From Verrucomicrobiota bacterium (GTDB taxonomy: Bacteria > Verrucomicrobiota > Verrucomicrobiia > Opitutales > UBA953), in NCBI GenBank assembly GCA_026397955.1, contig JAPLTV010000016.1:1-64000 (forward strand): DNA of 64,000 nucleotides, written 5' to 3'. Position numbers and translations under genes: made by a program. The notes beneath the pieces were generated by a model. That model did not search any database. It had not been told where the DNA came from and saw only the letters and a program-made list of their open reading frames with translations. The stretch's first letter is position 1. The number at the start of each line of letters is the position of its first letter. Below are positions 30,300 to 41,454 of this stretch, one piece after another.

Positions 30300-31706
30300 T
30301 TACTTCTTGAATCCGAAGTACTGGCTGGCGTTGCCGTAGCAGACGTCGGCGATCAGGCGTTCGTTCCAGTCCTGGCGGTCCGGCATGCGGCCCGACTCGA
30401 CGTCTTGGCCGACGAGGTCGCACAGGATGCGGCGGAAGTATTCGTGACGCGGATATGAGAGGAACGAGCGCGAGTCGGTGATCATGCCGATGAAGCGGCT
30501 GAGCAGGCCGAGGTCGGACAGCGCGTTGATCTGGTCGCGCATGCCGCGTTCTTGGTCCAGGAACCACCAGCCCGAGCCGTACTGGATCTTGCCCGGCGTG
30601 ACGCCGTCCTGGAAGGAGCCGGGGAGGCAGGCGAAGAGGGCCGTGTCGGCGGGGTTAAGGTTGTAGAGGATCGTCTTGCCGAGGGCGTTCTCGCCGGAGA
30701 GCGTACCGAACCAGCGGATAAGGCCGGGCCCCTGTCGGAAGTCGCCGATGGTATCGCAGCCGGCGTCGGAGCCGAGACGCTTGAGCAGGCCGAGGTTCGG
30801 GTCGCGGACGGCGCCGAGGTGGAGCTGGGTGGCCCAGCCCTTGGCGTGGTTGAGGCGGCCCACGTGCAGCATGATGAAGGCCGTGAATTTTTCGGCTTCC
30901 TCGAGCGTGGCAGCTTTACCGGAGATAGCGTTCTCCCAGATGGCCTTGGCTTCGGCTTCGGTGCAGGCGGCGTCCGGCAGGGTGTCGAGGCCGTGGTCGG
31001 AGGCGCGGCAACCGGCGGCGGCGAAGTCGTCGTGGCGCTGATTGAGTCCGGCGATCAGGCCGGCGAAGGTATCGGCGCCCTTGCCCGTGGCGGCGGCGAG
31101 GCGCTTAGCCCAAGCCTGCACGCGGTCAGGGGTGCGGACCTTGAGGCACGCGTCGGGGCGGTAGGTCGGGACGATCTTGGTCTCGAAGCCGGACTTCGCG
31201 ATCTGGTGGTGCAGGTCTAGCGAGTCGGCGGGGTCATCGGTGGTGCCGACCACGCGGACCTTCATCAGCTTGAGGATGCCGCGAGCCGTGAGGTCGCCGT
31301 TCTTCAGCTGGCGGTTGGCTTCGTCCCAGATTTTCTGGGCCGTGGCGCCTTCGAGGACGTCCTGGATGCCGAAGTGGCGGCGCAGCTCGAGGTGCGTCCA
31401 GTGGAAGAGGGGATTACGGAGCGTGGAGGGGACCGTCTCGGCCCAGGCCTGGAACTTCTCGCGCGACGTGGACTTGTCGCCGGTGATGAGGTCCTCGCTG
31501 ACGCCGTTCGCGCGCATCGCGCGCCACTTGTAGTGGTCGCCGGCGAGCCAGATGGCCGTGAGGTCTTCGAAGCGACGGTCGTCAGCGATGTCCTTCGGGC
31601 TGAGGTGGCAGTGGTAGTCGACGATCGGCTGGTCTTTCGCCACGCCGTGGTAGAGCTTCTGCGCCGTGCCGGTCGAGAGGATGAAGTGGTCGTCCATGAA
31701 GGCCAT
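30300..31706 (-). CDS. uxaC: Glucuronate isomerase
   Basis: PIVDYHCHLSPKDIADDRRFEDLTAIWLAGDHYKWRAMRANG; C-terminal RHEYFRRILCDLVGQDVESG. Confidence 0.96.
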   Translation of the reverse strand: MAFMDDHFILSTGTAQKLYHGVAKDQPIVDYHCHLSPKDIADDRRFEDLTAIWLAGDHYKWRAMRANGVSEDLITGDKSTSREKFQAWAETVPSTLRNPLFHWTHLELRRHFGIQDVLEGATAQKIWDEANRQLKNGDLTARGILKLMKVRVVGTTDDPADSLDLHHQIAKSGFETKIVPTYRPDACLKVRTPDRVQAWAKRLAAATGKGADTFAGLIAGLNQRHDDFAAAGCRASDHGLDTLPDAACTEAEAKAIWENAISGKAATLEEAEKFTAFIMLHVGRLNHAKGWATQLHLGAVRDPNLGLLKRLGSDAGCDTIGDFRQGPGLIRWFGTLSGENALGKTILYNLNPADTALFACLPGSFQDGVTPGKIQYGSGWWFLDQERGMRDQINALSDLGLLSRFIGMITDSRSFLSYPRHEYFRRILCDLVGQDVESGRMPDRQDWNERLIADVCYGNASQYFGFKK

Positions 31707-31721
31707 CGTCGTCGGTCTCGC

Positions 31722-32492
31722 TTAGATGGACATCGCGGCGAAGCCGCCGTCGACGACGATCTCAGCGCCGGTGACGAAGCTACCGGCGTCGGAAGCGAGG
31801 AGGAGGGAGGCACCGATGAGTTCCTTGGCTTCGCCGAAGCGGTTCATCGGGGTCTTGCCCAGGATCATCGCCACGCGCTCAGGGGTGAGCACCTTGCGGT
31901 TCTGTTCGGCGGGGAAGAAGCCCGGGACGAGCGTGTTCACGCGGACGCCCTTGGCGGCCCATTCGCGGGCGAGGTTCTTCGAGAGGTTGTGCACCGCGGC
32001 CTTGGAGGCCGAGTAGGTGAAGACGCGGGAGAGCGGCAGGATGCCGGATTCCGAGCCGAGGTTGATGATCGAGCCCTTGCCGGCGGCGACCATCGCCTCG
32101 CCGAACACCTGGCAGCCGAAGATGACGCCCTTGACGTTCACGGTGAGGATCTTGTCGATCTGCGCTTCGTCGATCTCGAGGAAGGGCGTGGGCGAGTTGA
32201 CGCCGGCGCCGTTGACGAGGACGTCGACCTTGCCGTGCTTGGCGAGGATGCCGTCGCGCAGTTTGATGAGTTCGGCCTTGTTGGTGGCTTCACAGGAGAT
32301 GAATTCGCCGGAGCCGCCAGCGGCTTTGATCTTGGCGAGGCGGGCGTCGGCCTTGGCGGGGTCGCGACCGACGAGAATCACGTGAGCGCCGGCGGAGGCG
32401 AAGCCTTCGGCCATGGCACCGCAGAGTTCACCGGTGCCGCCGATGACGACGGCCGTGCGGCCTTTGAGGGAGAAGAGATCGAGGGAGGACAT
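31722..32492 (-). CDS. SDR-family oxidoreductase (candidate fructuronate reductase)
   Basis: [54 protein letters not shown]; substrate inferred from neighbours. Confidence 0.9.
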   Translation of the reverse strand: MSSLDLFSLKGRTAVVIGGTGELCGAMAEGFASAGAHVILVGRDPAKADARLAKIKAAGGSGEFISCEATNKAELIKLRDGILAKHGKVDVLVNGAGVNSPTPFLEIDEAQIDKILTVNVKGVIFGCQVFGEAMVAAGKGSIINLGSESGILPLSRVFTYSASKAAVHNLSKNLAREWAAKGVRVNTLVPGFFPAEQNRKVLTPERVAMILGKTPMNRFGEAKELIGASLLLASDAGSFVTGAEIVVDGGFAAMSI

Positions 32493-32499
32493 GGGTCTA

Positions 32500-32527
32500 G
32501 AGTATGGAGTTTGGAGTATCGAGTATA
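32500..32527. repeat. Four tandem heptamers (GAGTATG/GAGTTTG/GAGTATC/GAGTATA)
   Basis: Direct reading of the 50 bp gap between the SDR and kinase genes. Confidence 0.85.
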
Positions 32528-32542
32528 GGGGAGGGCGGGAGC

Positions 32543-33640
32543 TTAGCGGACGACGCGGGCGCCGCCGCCAGCGAGCTGCTTCTCGACTTCCTTACGGGTG
32601 ACCATCGAGGTGTCGCCAGGAGTCGTGGACGCCAGTGCGCCGTGGGCAGCACCGTAGTTTACAGCCTTTTGGGCGTCGTTGTGCTCGAGGAAGCCGAAGA
32701 CCAGGCCCGAGGCGAAGCTGTCGCCACCGCCGACGCGGTCGAGGATCTCGAGCTCGGGGAACTGGATGCTGTCGTAGAATTTGCCGTCGTGCCAGCAGAT
32801 GGCGCTCCAGTCGTTCTTCGTGGCGGTGATCACGCGACGCAGCGTGGTCGCGGCGACCTTGAAGTTCGGGAACTGCTTCACGGCTTCGCCGATCATGTCC
32901 TTGAAGGCCTGAGTCTCGATGTGGGAGAGGCTATGATCAGCGCCCTTGACCTCGAAGCCGAGGGAGGCGGTGAAGTCTTCTTCGTTGCCGATCATCACGT
33001 CGACGTACTTGGCAATCTCGCGGTTCACTTCCTGGGCCTTCTTGAGGCCGCCGATGGTCTTCCAGAGGGAAGGGCGGTAGTTGAGGTCGTAGGAGACGAT
33101 GGTGCCGTGCTTCTTGGCGATCTTGACGGCCTCGATGGTGGCCTGCGCGGTGGTCTCGGAGAGGGCCGCGAAGATGCCGCCCGTGTGGAGCCAGCGGACG
33201 CCGAGCGTACCGAAGAGGTATTCCCAGTCGAAGTCGCCAGGCTTGATCTGCGAGGCGGCGGTGTTGCCGCGGTCCGGGACGCCGACGGCGCCGCGGATGC
33301 CGAAGCCACGCTCGGTGAAGTTGAGGCCGTTGCGGACCGTGCGGCCGATGCCGTCGTCCTCGCGCCACTTGATGAAGTCGGTGTTCACGCCGCCCTGCAT
33401 CACGAAGTCCTCGAGCAGGCGGCCGACCTCGTTGTCGACGAACGCCGTGCACACGGAGGTGCGCAGGTTGAAGCACTTGCGGAGCCCGCGGGCGACGTTG
33501 TATTCGCCGCCGCCTTCCCAGACCTGGAACTGGCGCGTGGTACGCACGCGGCCTTCGCCCGGGTCGAGGCGGAGCATGATTTCACCGAGGGAGACTTGGT
33601 CGAAGGCGCATTCCTTCGCCGACTTAATCTTGAGAGCCAT
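32543..33640 (-). CDS. kdgK: PfkB-family sugar kinase, probable 2-keto-3-deoxygluconate kinase
   Basis: [64 protein letters not shown]. Confidence 0.88.
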   Translation of the reverse strand: MALKIKSAKECAFDQVSLGEIMLRLDPGEGRVRTTRQFQVWEGGGEYNVARGLRKCFNLRTSVCTAFVDNEVGRLLEDFVMQGGVNTDFIKWREDDGIGRTVRNGLNFTERGFGIRGAVGVPDRGNTAASQIKPGDFDWEYLFGTLGVRWLHTGGIFAALSETTAQATIEAVKIAKKHGTIVSYDLNYRPSLWKTIGGLKKAQEVNREIAKYVDVMIGNEEDFTASLGFEVKGADHSLSHIETQAFKDMIGEAVKQFPNFKVAATTLRRVITATKNDWSAICWHDGKFYDSIQFPELEILDRVGGGDSFASGLVFGFLEHNDAQKAVNYGAAHGALASTTPGDTSMVTRKEVEKQLAGGGARVVR

Positions 33641-33676
33641 GGTTGTGGGGAGGGTTGGGTTTTAAAGTGAGGGTGC

Positions 33677-34771
33677 TTAGGCCGTGGGCAAGGTCGCGAG
33701 GTCGAACGGCTGGTGGCCGATGTGTTCCGCGACTTTATTGAACTCTTCGATTTCAGCTTTGGAAAACAGCAGGCCGCCGGCCTTTTCGCTGCGCGCGGCG
33801 AAGGTCGCCTCGAGCTGGCCGGGGAGCATGCACTTCTCGTTGCCGTGGCCGAGGACGTCGGCGAGGACCGCCTTGACGTTCTCGGACTGGCTGCGGCCCT
33901 TGGCGAAGACGCCTGAGCTGATGGCGTCCGGGTGGATCACCTGGAAGAAGAAGGCGCAGGCCTGCTTCTCGCCGGGGACGTGCGTGCGGCTGCGGATGGT
34001 CGGCAGCGATCCGCCGATGAAGCCGGCGACGATCTCGTTGATGAGCGAGAGGCCATAGCCCTTGTGGGCGCCGAAGGGGATGAGCGAGACGGCTTCGTTC
34101 GGGTCGAGGGTGACCTTGCCGTCCTTGTCCACGGCGGCGTCAGGCGGGAGCATCTTGCCTTCGCGCTTGAGCACCTGGACGCGGCCCATGGCGATGACGG
34201 AGGTCGCCCAGTCGATCACGATCGGGAAGCCGACGGCGTCGGTGGTGGGGAAGCCCCACGAGTGCGGATTGGTGCCGAGCGTCGGGTGCTTGCCTTGGAA
34301 GGGGACGACTTCCGCGAGCGTGGCGGTGCAGTTCGTGTAAGCGATGTAACCGCGCTTGGCTGCTTCCATCACGTAGCCGCCGCCCCAGAGGTAGTGGAAG
34401 GCGTTGTCGACTGAGACCGTGCCCACGCCGTACTTGTCGGCGAGCTCGATGCAGCGGTTGATGGCGTCGACGGCGACGGCCTGGCCGAGCTTCTGGTGGG
34501 CGTCCCAGACTTCGGCGGCCTCGAAGCGCGTGGCCTTCTTCGTGACGGTGGCGTTGGGCGTGCAGCCCGGGACCTTGGCGCCGGAGCCGAACAGTTCGTC
34601 GAGATGCAGGGCCTTCAGCGCGTTGTGCGTGCGGATGCCGTGGTGCGTGGCCATGCTGGACATCTGGGCGGCCTGGGCCGATTCCTTGGCGCCGAAGCCG
34701 CGCTTAACATAGGCGGCGGTGACAAGCGCCTCGTGGGCGGCGCGGGGGATGACGTAGAAGACTTCGCTCAT
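33677..34771 (-). CDS. Ldh-family (malate/lactate/ureidoglycolate-type) oxidoreductase
   Basis: GIRTHNALKALHLDEL, SVDNAFHYLWGGGYVMEAAKRGYIAYTNCTA, FGAHKGYGLSLINEIVAG. Confidence 0.9.
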   Translation of the reverse strand: MSEVFYVIPRAAHEALVTAAYVKRGFGAKESAQAAQMSSMATHHGIRTHNALKALHLDELFGSGAKVPGCTPNATVTKKATRFEAAEVWDAHQKLGQAVAVDAINRCIELADKYGVGTVSVDNAFHYLWGGGYVMEAAKRGYIAYTNCTATLAEVVPFQGKHPTLGTNPHSWGFPTTDAVGFPIVIDWATSVIAMGRVQVLKREGKMLPPDAAVDKDGKVTLDPNEAVSLIPFGAHKGYGLSLINEIVAGFIGGSLPTIRSRTHVPGEKQACAFFFQVIHPDAISSGVFAKGRSQSENVKAVLADVLGHGNEKCMLPGQLEATFAARSEKAGGLLFSKAEIEEFNKVAEHIGHQPFDLATLPTA

Positions 34772-34793
34772 GGGTAAGGTTTCGGGTGGGAGA

Positions 34794-35774
34794 TTAGACG
34801 ACCTTCTTCACCGGGACTTCCGGGTTGATCTGGGCGAGCGGCTTTTCGCCGTGCATCGCGCGGATGAGGTTCGTGACGGCGGCGACAGCCTGGCGCTGGA
34901 CGCTCTCGGCGGTGCGGGAGCCGATGTGCGGCGTGACGACGCAGTTCGGAAGCTTCGTGAGCGGGTGGTCGGCGCGAGGCGGCTCTTCATCGAGTACGTC
35001 GGTGCCGTAGCCGCCGACCTGGCCGGACTTGAGGGCGGCCGCGATGTCATCGGTGTGGACGATCTCGCCGCGGGCGCAGTTGAGGATGAGCACGCCCTTC
35101 TTCATCTTGGCGATGTTCTCGGCGCGGATCAGGTCGCGCGTCTCGGGGGTCAGGTTGGTGTGCAGCGAAAGGTAGTCGGCGGCGCCGAAGACTTCGTCCA
35201 TCGTGGCGGCGCGCTTCACGTCGTACTGGGCGGCGAACTTGTCGTCCCAATAGAGGTCGAAGCCGACGACCTTCATGCCGAAGGCGCGGGCGCGGATGGC
35301 GACTTCCTTGCCGATGCGGCCCATGCCGATGATGCCGATCGTCTTGTCGAGCAGCTCATGGCCCGTCTTGCGCTTCCAGCCGCCGGAGCGGGTGGAGTCG
35401 GTGTGGAAGTAGAAGTTCTTCTCCATGGCGAGCAGGAGCAGGAACGTGTGCTCGGCGACCGTGGTGTGGTTGACGCCGGGGGTGAAGAGCAGGGGGATGC
35501 CCTTGGCCGTGAGGGTCTTCACATCGATCTTGTCGACGCCGATTCCGTATTTCGAGACGACCTTGAGGCGGGGGAGGGCCTTCTCGATGACCGCGGCGGT
35601 GATCAGGTCGTCGCCGCAGATATAGCCGTCGAACTCGCCCATCAGTGCGAGCGTGTCGGCTTCGTTGAGCGGACCGCGGGCGGTGACGACTTCCCAGCCC
35701 GTTTCGGCCAGCAACTTATGGTGCTCGCCGGGGGTGTCTTGGAAGGAAGTGGTCGTGAGGAGGATGCGAGTCAT
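34794..35774 (-). CDS. D-isomer-specific 2-hydroxyacid dehydrogenase (phosphoglycerate dehydrogenase-like)
   Basis: KTIGIIGMGRIGKEVAIRARAFGMKVVGFD, LNCARGEIVHTDDIAAAL, CVVTPHIGSRT. Confidence 0.92.
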   Translation of the reverse strand: MTRILLTTTSFQDTPGEHHKLLAETGWEVVTARGPLNEADTLALMGEFDGYICGDDLITAAVIEKALPRLKVVSKYGIGVDKIDVKTLTAKGIPLLFTPGVNHTTVAEHTFLLLLAMEKNFYFHTDSTRSGGWKRKTGHELLDKTIGIIGMGRIGKEVAIRARAFGMKVVGFDLYWDDKFAAQYDVKRAATMDEVFGAADYLSLHTNLTPETRDLIRAENIAKMKKGVLILNCARGEIVHTDDIAAALKSGQVGGYGTDVLDEEPPRADHPLTKLPNCVVTPHIGSRTAESVQRQAVAAVTNLIRAMHGEKPLAQINPEVPVKKVV

Positions 35775-35887
35775 CGTTTCGTGCATATGCTCGTCGATTA
35801 GTGGCTTTATGGCGGGGTTCCGTCAACAGGACTTCTGGGGTGGACTTACCCGAAAATCGGCGTTTCGTAACCCTCAGCCCCACTTAT

Positions 35888-37183
35888 ATGAACGAATCCG
35901 CCCCTGGCTCCGCGCCGGCCGCAAACAAGCACCGCTGGGTCATCCTGGCCCTGCTGTTCTTCGCCACCACGATCAACTATATTGACCGTTCGATCCTGTC
36001 GCTGATCAAGCCGGAGTATCTCGATAAGGAGCTCGGTTGGACGAATATCCAATACGGGTACGTCAACTCGGCCTTCCAGTTCGCCTACGCTTTCGGCCTG
36101 CTGGGCTTCGGTTGGTTCATTGACCGTTTCGGTACCAAGATTGGCTACGCTTTCTCGATTGTCTTCTGGTCGGTCGCCGCCGCCGGACATGCCTTGGTCA
36201 GCACGGTGTTCGGTTTCACCGTCGCCCGCGTCTTCCTTGGTCTCGGCGAAGGAGGCAACTTCCCCGCTGCTATCAAGACCGTCGCCCAATGGTTCCCGCG
36301 CGGGGAGCGTGCATTCGCGAACGCGCTTTTTAATTCTGGTTCGAACATCGGTTCCGTCGTCGCCCCGTTGGTCGTCCTGCCCATCGCCGCCGCTTGGGGT
36401 TGGCGCTCCACCTTCGTGATCGCCGGTGCGATCGGTATCGTCTGGGTCTTCTTCTGGATTCCTCTTTTCCGTAACCCTCCTGCGCAGGACGACGATATCG
36501 GCGAGCCGACCGAGAAGGTCTCCTGGGGTCAGCTCTTCGGCACCCGTCAGGCTTGGGCCTACATGGTCGCGAAGTTCATGACGGACCCGGTCTGGTGGTT
36601 CTACCTGATCTGGCTGCCTGACTACTTCAAGAAGGAGCAGCACCTCGATCTCAAGCACCTTGGTGTCGTGCCCAGCCTCCTGCATCCTTTCGAATTCATC
36701 GGCTGGATGTTCAGCCAGCCGCTGGTCGTGCTCTATTCCATCGTCACCGTCCTGAGCATCTTCGCCGGCTGGCTCGTCAAGAAGTTCGCCGAATCGGGCT
36801 TCGACATCGTGAAGGTCCGTAAGGTCTCGATGCTCATCTTCGCGGTCTGCTCGCTGCCGATCTTCTTCGTCCGCGGCCTTGGCATGTGGGAAGCGGTCTT
36901 CCTCATCGCCTTTGGCGCCTCCGCCCACCAAGCCTGGTCTGCCAGCCTCTACGCCACGGTTTCCGACACGTTCTCTAAGAACGCCGTCGCCTCCGTGTCT
37001 GGCATGGGTGGCTTCGCTGGTTCCATCGGTGGCATGATCTTCCCGATCGTCGCCGGCGCGGTGCTCGACGCTAACCCGACGGGCGGTTACGCGATCCTCT
37101 TCAGCTTCTGCGCCTTCGCCTACGTCATCGCCTTCGCCATTCACCACGCGCTGGTGCCGAAGCTCGAGAAGGCCGTCCTCTGA
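35888..37183 (+). CDS. MFS transporter, probable hexuronate transporter (ExuT-like)
   Basis: HRWVILALLFFATTINYIDRSILSLIKP, RVFLGLGEGGNFPAAIKTVAQWFPRGERAFA; divergent from the hexuronate genes. Confidence 0.92.
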   Translation: MNESAPGSAPAANKHRWVILALLFFATTINYIDRSILSLIKPEYLDKELGWTNIQYGYVNSAFQFAYAFGLLGFGWFIDRFGTKIGYAFSIVFWSVAAAGHALVSTVFGFTVARVFLGLGEGGNFPAAIKTVAQWFPRGERAFANALFNSGSNIGSVVAPLVVLPIAAAWGWRSTFVIAGAIGIVWVFFWIPLFRNPPAQDDDIGEPTEKVSWGQLFGTRQAWAYMVAKFMTDPVWWFYLIWLPDYFKKEQHLDLKHLGVVPSLLHPFEFIGWMFSQPLVVLYSIVTVLSIFAGWLVKKFAESGFDIVKVRKVSMLIFAVCSLPIFFVRGLGMWEAVFLIAFGASAHQAWSASLYATVSDTFSKNAVASVSGMGGFAGSIGGMIFPIVAGAVLDANPTGGYAILFSFCAFAYVIAFAIHHALVPKLEKAVL

Positions 37184-37205
37184 GGCTCGCCTCATCGGTA
37201 AAAGA

Positions 37206-37232
37206 AAAGGGCCCCGTGACGGGGCCCTTTTT
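37206..37232 (+). terminator. Rho-independent terminator between convergent MFS and leuS genes
   Basis: AAAGGGCCCC-GTGA-CGGGGCCCTTTTT. Confidence 0.93.
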
Positions 37233-37252
37233 ATTGGCGGCGAGCGCGGAGC

Positions 37253-39862
37253 TTAGCCGGCGACGACGATGTTCACGAGCTTACCCGGGACGACGATCTC
37301 CTTCACGACGGGCTTGCCGTCGGTGAACTTGATTACGTCGGCGTTGGCCTTGGCCAGCGCGAGCAGGGCGTCCTTAGAGATGTCCTTGGCGACCTTGGCG
37401 GTGGCGCGGACCTTGCCGTTGACCTGGAAGATGACCTCGACGGTGGTCTCGATGAGCTTGGAGGCGTCGAGCTTGGGCCAGCCGGCGGCGGTGACGTTCT
37501 CCTTATGGCCGAGGCGGGCCCAGATCTCCTCGCACACGTGAGGAGCGAACGGCGCGGCGAGGCGCACGAAGTCCTCGACGGTCGAACGACGCAGGGCAGG
37601 GGACTTCTCGGCGACGTTCATCAGGATCATCATCTGCGAGATGGCGGTGTTGAACTGCAGGGTCTCGATGTCCTTCTCAACCTTCTGGATGGTGCGTTGG
37701 AGTTCGCGGACGAGCTCTTCGGATTCGGCGCCGTCAGCGCTGATCTTCGTCGAGACTTTGCCGGTGTTCTCGTCGACCGCCAGGCGCCAGAGGCGACGGA
37801 GGAAGCGGGTGATGCCGATGATGCCGTCGGAGTTCCAAGGCTTGGAGGCCTCGAGCGGCCCGAGGAACATCAGGTACATGCGGAGCGCGTCGGCGCCGTG
37901 GTCCTTGACGATGGAGTCAGGGTTCACGACGTTGCCGCGGCTCTTGGACATCTTCTCGCCGTCTTCGCCCATGATGAGGCCCTGGTGGAAGAGTTTCTTG
38001 AACGGTTCGGCGGTCGGCAGGACGCCGATCTCGTAGAGGAAGCGGTGCCAGAAGCGTGCATACAGCAGGTGGAGCACGGCGTGCTCGGCGCCGCCGATAT
38101 AGAAGTCGGGGCAGCCCCAGTATTCTAGGTCGGCCTTGGAGGCGAGGGCCTCGGCGTTCTTGGGGTCGATGTAGCGCAGGTAGTACCAGCAGGAGCCGGC
38201 CCACTGGGGCATCGTGTTGGTCTCGCGGGAGGCCTTGATCCAGAGCGGACCCGGCTGCGACTTGGACTGCGAGACGGTAGCGCCGGAAGCGATGTCGTAC
38301 CAGACCTCGGTCCACTCGGGTTCCTTGGACAGCGGCGAATCGCCGGTCGGGGAGGGTTGGTAGGATTTGACCTGAGGCAGGGTGAGCGGGAGTTGCTTGG
38401 AGGTCAGCGGCACGGCGCAGACTTCGACGCCGTTGAGCTGGCAGGTGACGGGTTCTTTCGGCAGGAACTCGCGCACTTCAGAATCGGCCGGGATCTTGGC
38501 GTAGTCTTCGCGGGACACCCAGAGGAGCGGGAAGGGCTCGCCCCAGTAGCGCTGACGCGAGAAGAGCCAGTCGCGCAGCTTGAAGTTCACGGCGAGCTTG
38601 CCCTGGCCCTTGGACTCGAGGTCGGCGGTGATCTTCTTCTTGGTCTCGACGGCGGAGAGGCCGTCGAACGGACCCGAGTTCACCATCGGGCCGTCTTCGG
38701 TCCAGGGCTTCTCGTTGACGTCGACCGCTTCCTTGGAGCCGACGACCTGGATGATCGGCAGCTTGAATTCCTTGGCGAACTCCCAGTCGCGTTCGTCGTG
38801 TGCCGGAACAGCCATGATGGCGCCGGTGCCGTAGGTGATAAGCACGTAGTCGGCGGTCCAGACGGGAATCTTTGCGCCGTTGACGGGGTTGATCGCGTAG
38901 GCACCGGTGAAGACGCCGGTCTTTTTCTTAGCGGCGAGGTCGGTACGTTCGAGGTCGGTCTTGTTACGGACCGCGGCGACGTAGCTTTCGACGGCGTTCT
39001 TCTGGGCCGCGCTGGTGAGTTTGCCGATGAGCGGGTGCTCAGGCGCGATGACCATGTAGGTCGCGCCGTAAAGGGTGTCTGGACGCGTCGTGAAGACGGT
39101 CAGCGTGTCGGCATGGCCGTCGAGTTTGAAGGTGACTTCGGCGCCTTCGGACTTGCCGATCCAGTTCTTCTGAAGGCGCTTGGTGGAATCGGGCCAATCG
39201 ACGTGATCGAGGCCTTCGATGAGCTTGTCGGCGTAAGCGGTGATGCGCAGGACCCACTGGCGAATCGGACGGCGTTCGACGGGGTGATTGCCGCGATCGG
39301 AGCGCGGGCCTTCGGGCGTGTTAAGCACTTCCTCGTTGGCGAGCACCGTGCCGAGCGCCGGGCAGAACCAGACCGGCTTCTCGGAGACGTACGCCAGACC
39401 GTGGCGGAAGAGCTTGAGGAAGATCCACTGCGTCCAGCGGAAGTAGTTCTCGTCGGTGGTCGAGAGTTCGCGGTCCCAGTCGATGGCGAAGCCGAGCATC
39501 TGCAGCTGGCGCCGGAAGTTGTCGATGTTACGCTTGGTCTGGACGGCAGGGTGCTCGCCGGTCGCGATCGCGTGCTGTTCGGCGGGTAGACCGAAGGCGT
39601 CCCAACCCATCGGGTGGAGGACGTTGAAGCCGTTGGCCTTCTTGTAGCGGGCGAGGATGTCGGAAGCGGTGTAGCCCTCGGGGTGGCCGATGTGCAGGCC
39701 GGCGCCGGAGGGGTAGGGGAACATGTCCAGGACGTAGTACTTCGGCTTGCCGCAAGAGATCGGCTCGGTGCGGAAGGTGGCATTGGCTTTCCAGACGGCC
39801 TGCCACTTCTGCTCGAAGGCGGGGAAATCGTAGCTGCCGGGTTTTGTTTCCGAAGTTTCCAT
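37253..39862 (-). CDS. leuS: Leucyl-tRNA synthetase
   Basis: [66 protein letters not shown]. Confidence 0.98.
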   Translation of the reverse strand: METSETKPGSYDFPAFEQKWQAVWKANATFRTEPISCGKPKYYVLDMFPYPSGAGLHIGHPEGYTASDILARYKKANGFNVLHPMGWDAFGLPAEQHAIATGEHPAVQTKRNIDNFRRQLQMLGFAIDWDRELSTTDENYFRWTQWIFLKLFRHGLAYVSEKPVWFCPALGTVLANEEVLNTPEGPRSDRGNHPVERRPIRQWVLRITAYADKLIEGLDHVDWPDSTKRLQKNWIGKSEGAEVTFKLDGHADTLTVFTTRPDTLYGATYMVIAPEHPLIGKLTSAAQKNAVESYVAAVRNKTDLERTDLAAKKKTGVFTGAYAINPVNGAKIPVWTADYVLITYGTGAIMAVPAHDERDWEFAKEFKLPIIQVVGSKEAVDVNEKPWTEDGPMVNSGPFDGLSAVETKKKITADLESKGQGKLAVNFKLRDWLFSRQRYWGEPFPLLWVSREDYAKIPADSEVREFLPKEPVTCQLNGVEVCAVPLTSKQLPLTLPQVKSYQPSPTGDSPLSKEPEWTEVWYDIASGATVSQSKSQPGPLWIKASRETNTMPQWAGSCWYYLRYIDPKNAEALASKADLEYWGCPDFYIGGAEHAVLHLLYARFWHRFLYEIGVLPTAEPFKKLFHQGLIMGEDGEKMSKSRGNVVNPDSIVKDHGADALRMYLMFLGPLEASKPWNSDGIIGITRFLRRLWRLAVDENTGKVSTKISADGAESEELVRELQRTIQKVEKDIETLQFNTAISQMMILMNVAEKSPALRRSTVEDFVRLAAPFAPHVCEEIWARLGHKENVTAAGWPKLDASKLIETTVEVIFQVNGKVRATAKVAKDISKDALLALAKANADVIKFTDGKPVVKEIVVPGKLVNIVVAG

Positions 39863-39968
39863 GAATGCGTGCAGATAGGAGGTTCGGGACGGCGCTGGCA
39901 AGGTTTTGGAGCGTCCGCGGGCCCTATCCCGCTTGCCTAGGCCGTCCGGCGGGGGTTATCTGCCACTC

Positions 39969-40958
39969 ATGAACGTGCTCGTGGTGGGCGGTGCCGGCTA
40001 CATCGGCAGCCATTGCGTCCGGCAGGCGCTGGCCGCCGGGCACAAGGTGGCCGTGCTGGACGACCTGTCTTACGGCCACGCCGAGTCCGTTCCCGCCGGG
40101 GTGAAGCTGTTCCGCGCCGACATGGGCGACCAGGCCGCCGTCCGCGCTGCCTTGCGCGAGTCCGCCGCCGAAGTGGTCATCGATTTTGCGGCGTTCACCA
40201 ATGTCGGCGAATCCGTCCAGCAGCCCGAACGCTACCACGACAACAACGTCGTGCGCACCGAAGGCCTGCTCCAGTCGATGCTCACCGAGGGCGTCAAGAA
40301 GCTGGTCTTCTCGAGCACCTGCGCGACCTATGGCATCCCGGAGAAGATGCCGATGACGGAGGACCTTCCGCAGAACCCAATCAATCCTTACGGCGCCACG
40401 AAGCTCGCGGTCGAAAAGCGCCTGCGCGAGCTCGCCGTCTCGCAGGGCTTGAGCTTCGCCGCGTTCCGCTACTTCAACGCTGCCGGGTCTTCGGCTGACG
40501 GTGCGATCGGCGAAGACCATGCACCCGAAACGCACCTGATCCCGCTCGCGATCGCCGCCGCCCTGGGCCGCCGCCCGCCACTCCAGGTCTTCGGCTCCGA
40601 CTATCCGACCCCGGATGGAACCTGCCTGCGCGACTATGTGCATGTCGACGACCTTTCTAGGGCCCACCTTGACGTGCTCCCGAAGCTCGGCCAGCCCGGG
40701 CAGGCCTTGTTCTATAATCTAGGCACCGGCACGCCGTATTCGGTCAAAGACGTCATCGCCAGCGTCGGCCGCATCCTCGGCCGCCCCGTCCCGCACGCGT
40801 TCGCCCCGCGCCGCGAAGGCGACCCGCCCGCCCTTTACGCCGACGCCTCCAAGGTTCGCCGCGAACTCGGCTGGGTCCCCCGCTACGACACGCTCGACAG
40901 CATCGTGCTGACGGCATGCAATTGGCACATGGCCCGACCCAAGGGCTATGCCTCCTGA
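39969..40958 (+). CDS. galE: UDP-glucose 4-epimerase
   Basis: MNVLVVGGAGYIGSHCVRQAL, VFSSTCATYG, NPYGATKLAVEK, RDYVHVDDLSRAH. Confidence 0.95.
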   Translation: MNVLVVGGAGYIGSHCVRQALAAGHKVAVLDDLSYGHAESVPAGVKLFRADMGDQAAVRAALRESAAEVVIDFAAFTNVGESVQQPERYHDNNVVRTEGLLQSMLTEGVKKLVFSSTCATYGIPEKMPMTEDLPQNPINPYGATKLAVEKRLRELAVSQGLSFAAFRYFNAAGSSADGAIGEDHAPETHLIPLAIAAALGRRPPLQVFGSDYPTPDGTCLRDYVHVDDLSRAHLDVLPKLGQPGQALFYNLGTGTPYSVKDVIASVGRILGRPVPHAFAPRREGDPPALYADASKVRRELGWVPRYDTLDSIVLTACNWHMARPKGYAS

Positions 40959-41454
40959 TCCGATGTCCGAACAGCTTCACCCGCACTGGCGCATCCAGTA
41001 CATCCGCACCCGCAAGGAGCCTGGCGCAGGTAGTCCGTTCGCGGCCTTGCTCGCGGCGAACGACGACGAAGCCAACCTGATCCTACATCGCGGCGCACAC
41101 TGCTTCGTCATCCTCAACAACTCTCCTTATAATCCGGGCCACCTGATGGTGCTGCCGAATCGTGAGGTCGGCGAACTGGCAGACCTCACCGCGGCCGAAC
41201 GCGCCGAGATGATGGACCTACTCGTGCGTTGTCAGGGCGTCTTGCAGAAGGTGATGAGCCCGGCGGGCTTCAATATGGGCCTCAATCTCGGCAAGGCCGC
41301 CGGTGCAGGTATCCCGACGCACCTCCACTTCCACATCGTGCCGCGCTGGGACGGCGACCATAACTTCATGCCGGTCATCGGTGACACGCGCGTCCTGCCG
41401 CAGGCGCTATCCGAACTCTGGACGCGTCTTAAGCCTGTCTTCGCCGCCGTATGA
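40948..41454 (+). CDS. HIT-family hydrolase
   Basis: LNNSPYNPGHLMVLPNR, GIPTHLHFHIVPRWDGDHNFMP. Confidence 0.93.
   Translation: MPPDPMSEQLHPHWRIQYIRTRKEPGAGSPFAALLAANDDEANLILHRGAHCFVILNNSPYNPGHLMVLPNREVGELADLTAAERAEMMDLLVRCQGVLQKVMSPAGFNMGLNLGKAAGAGIPTHLHFHIVPRWDGDHNFMPVIGDTRVLPQALSELWTRLKPVFAAV

Noticed and set aside
32504-33670. 388 aa plus-strand ORF opposite kdgK
   Set aside because: Antisense shadow with Asp/Glu/Val/Gly-rich composition.
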